Assembly: GCA_003446735.1 (NCBI GenBank)
Contig: DMCJ01000134.1
Location: 1 to 7,941 of the forward strand
Reading direction: 5' to 3'
Length of the DNA: 7,941 nt
From: Lachnospiraceae bacterium
Lineage (GTDB): Bacteria > Bacillota > Clostridia > Lachnospirales > Lachnospiraceae
The translations under genes were made by a program, and so were the position numbers. The notes below the pieces were generated by a model. The model was not told where the DNA came from. It searched no databases and saw only the letters and a list, made by a program, of their open reading frames with translations. Shown here one piece after another: positions 7,321-7,941 of the stretch (position 1 is the stretch's first letter; each line of letters opens with the position of its first letter).

Positions 7321-7941
7321 TCAGAGATTAAGGAAATCTTCCTCGGAAATTATCTTTACTCCAAGCTCTTTGGCCTTTTTGTTCTTTCCCGAGGTTGATG
7401 TGACATCGTTATTTATAAGATAATCAGTTTTAGCGGAAACGCTGCCCGAAACCTTTCCCCCTCTTTCCTCTATATACTCCTTAAGTTCACTCCTGTTTGA
7501 AAAATGATATACCGATCCGGTTATGACAAAGGTCTTTCCGGATATGTTTTCGCTTTTCTCTGTATTTTGTACAGGAGCCTGTATGTTTAATTCCTTATAA
7601 AGGCCGTCGGCTTCCTTAAGCTTTTTCTCATCAGAAAAATAGGAAGATACAGCCATGGCAAGTACGCCTCCAAAGCCCTCGGCCTCAGATATCTCATCAA
7701 AGCCGGCGCCTTTTATCTTTTCATAATCTTCATCAAAGAACCTGGCTAAGATCTTTGCGTTCGCACTTCCGACTCCCGCTATTCCAAGGGCATATAAAAA
7801 TCTTGCCAGAGTAGTTGTCCTTGCATTTTCACAGGCCTCGATCAGGTTTACATAAGATTTCTCTCCGAAACCTTCCATATTCTCTATCTCATCCTTGAAA
7901 CGCGAAAGCTTAAACAGATCCGGGAGCTCTTTTATAAATCC
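7321..7941 (-). CDS. ligA: NAD-dependent DNA ligase LigA, C-terminal part (5' end outside window)
   Basis: DNA ligase seals nicks during replication and repair using NAD+. The visible 206 residues are the C-terminal third of a protein usually about 650-670 residues long. The reading frame stays open to the right edge; the first internal Met (at 7878) is not the start. Helix-hairpin-helix repeats are visible as MEGFGEKSYVNLI (22-34), LGIAGVGSANAKILARFF (52-69) and EAEGFGGVLAMAVSSYF (86-102). The stretch TTTLARFLYALGI (42-54) is highly characteristic of LigA. A BRCT domain fills 133-206, with GKTFVITG (135-142), ERGGKVSGSVSAKTDYLI (159-176) and LGVKIISEEDF (193-203). The form of the BRCT domain around NNDVTSTSGKNKKA fits clostridial ligases. 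The adenylation domain with the catalytic Lys, the OB fold and the zinc finger lie outside the window. It ends 11 bases before the adaptor lipoprotein gene. Confidence 0.96.
   Translation of the reverse strand, partial: GFIKELPDLFKLSRFKDEIENMEGFGEKSYVNLIEACENARTTTLARFLYALGIAGVGSANAKILARFFDEDYEKIKGAGFDEISEAEGFGGVLAMAVSSYFSDEKKLKEADGLYKELNIQAPVQNTEKSENISGKTFVITGSVYHFSNRSELKEYIEERGGKVSGSVSAKTDYLINNDVTSTSGKNKKAKELGVKIISEEDFLNL

Noticed and set aside
7321..7345. Short inverted repeat AGGAA-ATC-TTCCT at the end of ligA, considered as a terminator.
   Set aside because: The stem is only five base pairs with a three-base loop and has no T run after it on the minus strand; it also lies inside the coding sequence.
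7405..7440. TATAAA on the minus strand within the end of ligA, considered as a promoter for the exporter operon.
   Set aside because: The position 17 bases upstream reads GTTTCC, a poor -35 match, and the sequence is constrained by the BRCT codons. Not supportable without transcript data.

Overview
The window is wall-to-wall coding sequence, all on the minus strand, so it reads from right to left. It holds the 3' end of a housekeeping gene (ligA, NAD-dependent DNA ligase) followed by five tightly packed genes for an ABC exporter of the MacAB/FtsX type. No non-coding stretch exceeds a dozen bases. I see no rRNA, tRNA, CRISPR array, insertion sequence or convincing terminator.

Organism: the LigA tail resembles clostridial ligases. 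The genes have purine-rich Shine-Dalgarno sequences, frequent ATA (Ile) and AGA/AGG (Arg) codons, and two lipoproteins beside a permease with large outside domains. Together these suggest a Gram-positive member of the Clostridia, most likely Lachnospiraceae. This is inferred from protein flavour, not from a marker gene search.

Layout, in transcription order: (1) 7941-7321, LigA C-terminal 206 residues (helix-hairpin-helix and BRCT domains), with its 5' part outside the window. (2) 7309-6269, a 346-residue lipoprotein with one membrane-fusion/adaptor module. (3) 6291-4108, a 727-residue lipoprotein that appears to carry two adaptor modules in tandem, with a GTG start and a 23-base overlap with gene 2. 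(4) 4111-1199, a 970-residue permease with about ten membrane segments, two large outside domains and two FtsX-like halves, overlapping gene 3 by ATGA. (5) 1195-530, a complete MacB/LolD-type ATPase. (6) 524-1, a second, different ATPase of the same family, cut by the left edge before its Walker B motif.

How they may work together: the two ATPases probably power the FtsX-type permease from the cytoplasm. The permease's outside domains would contact the two lipid-anchored adaptors on the outer face of the membrane. The set looks like a monoderm version of a MacAB-like machine with doubled parts: two different ATPases, two FtsX halves in one permease, and three adaptor modules in two polypeptides. 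Substrate is unknown. Another subunit, such as a second permease, could lie beyond the left edge.
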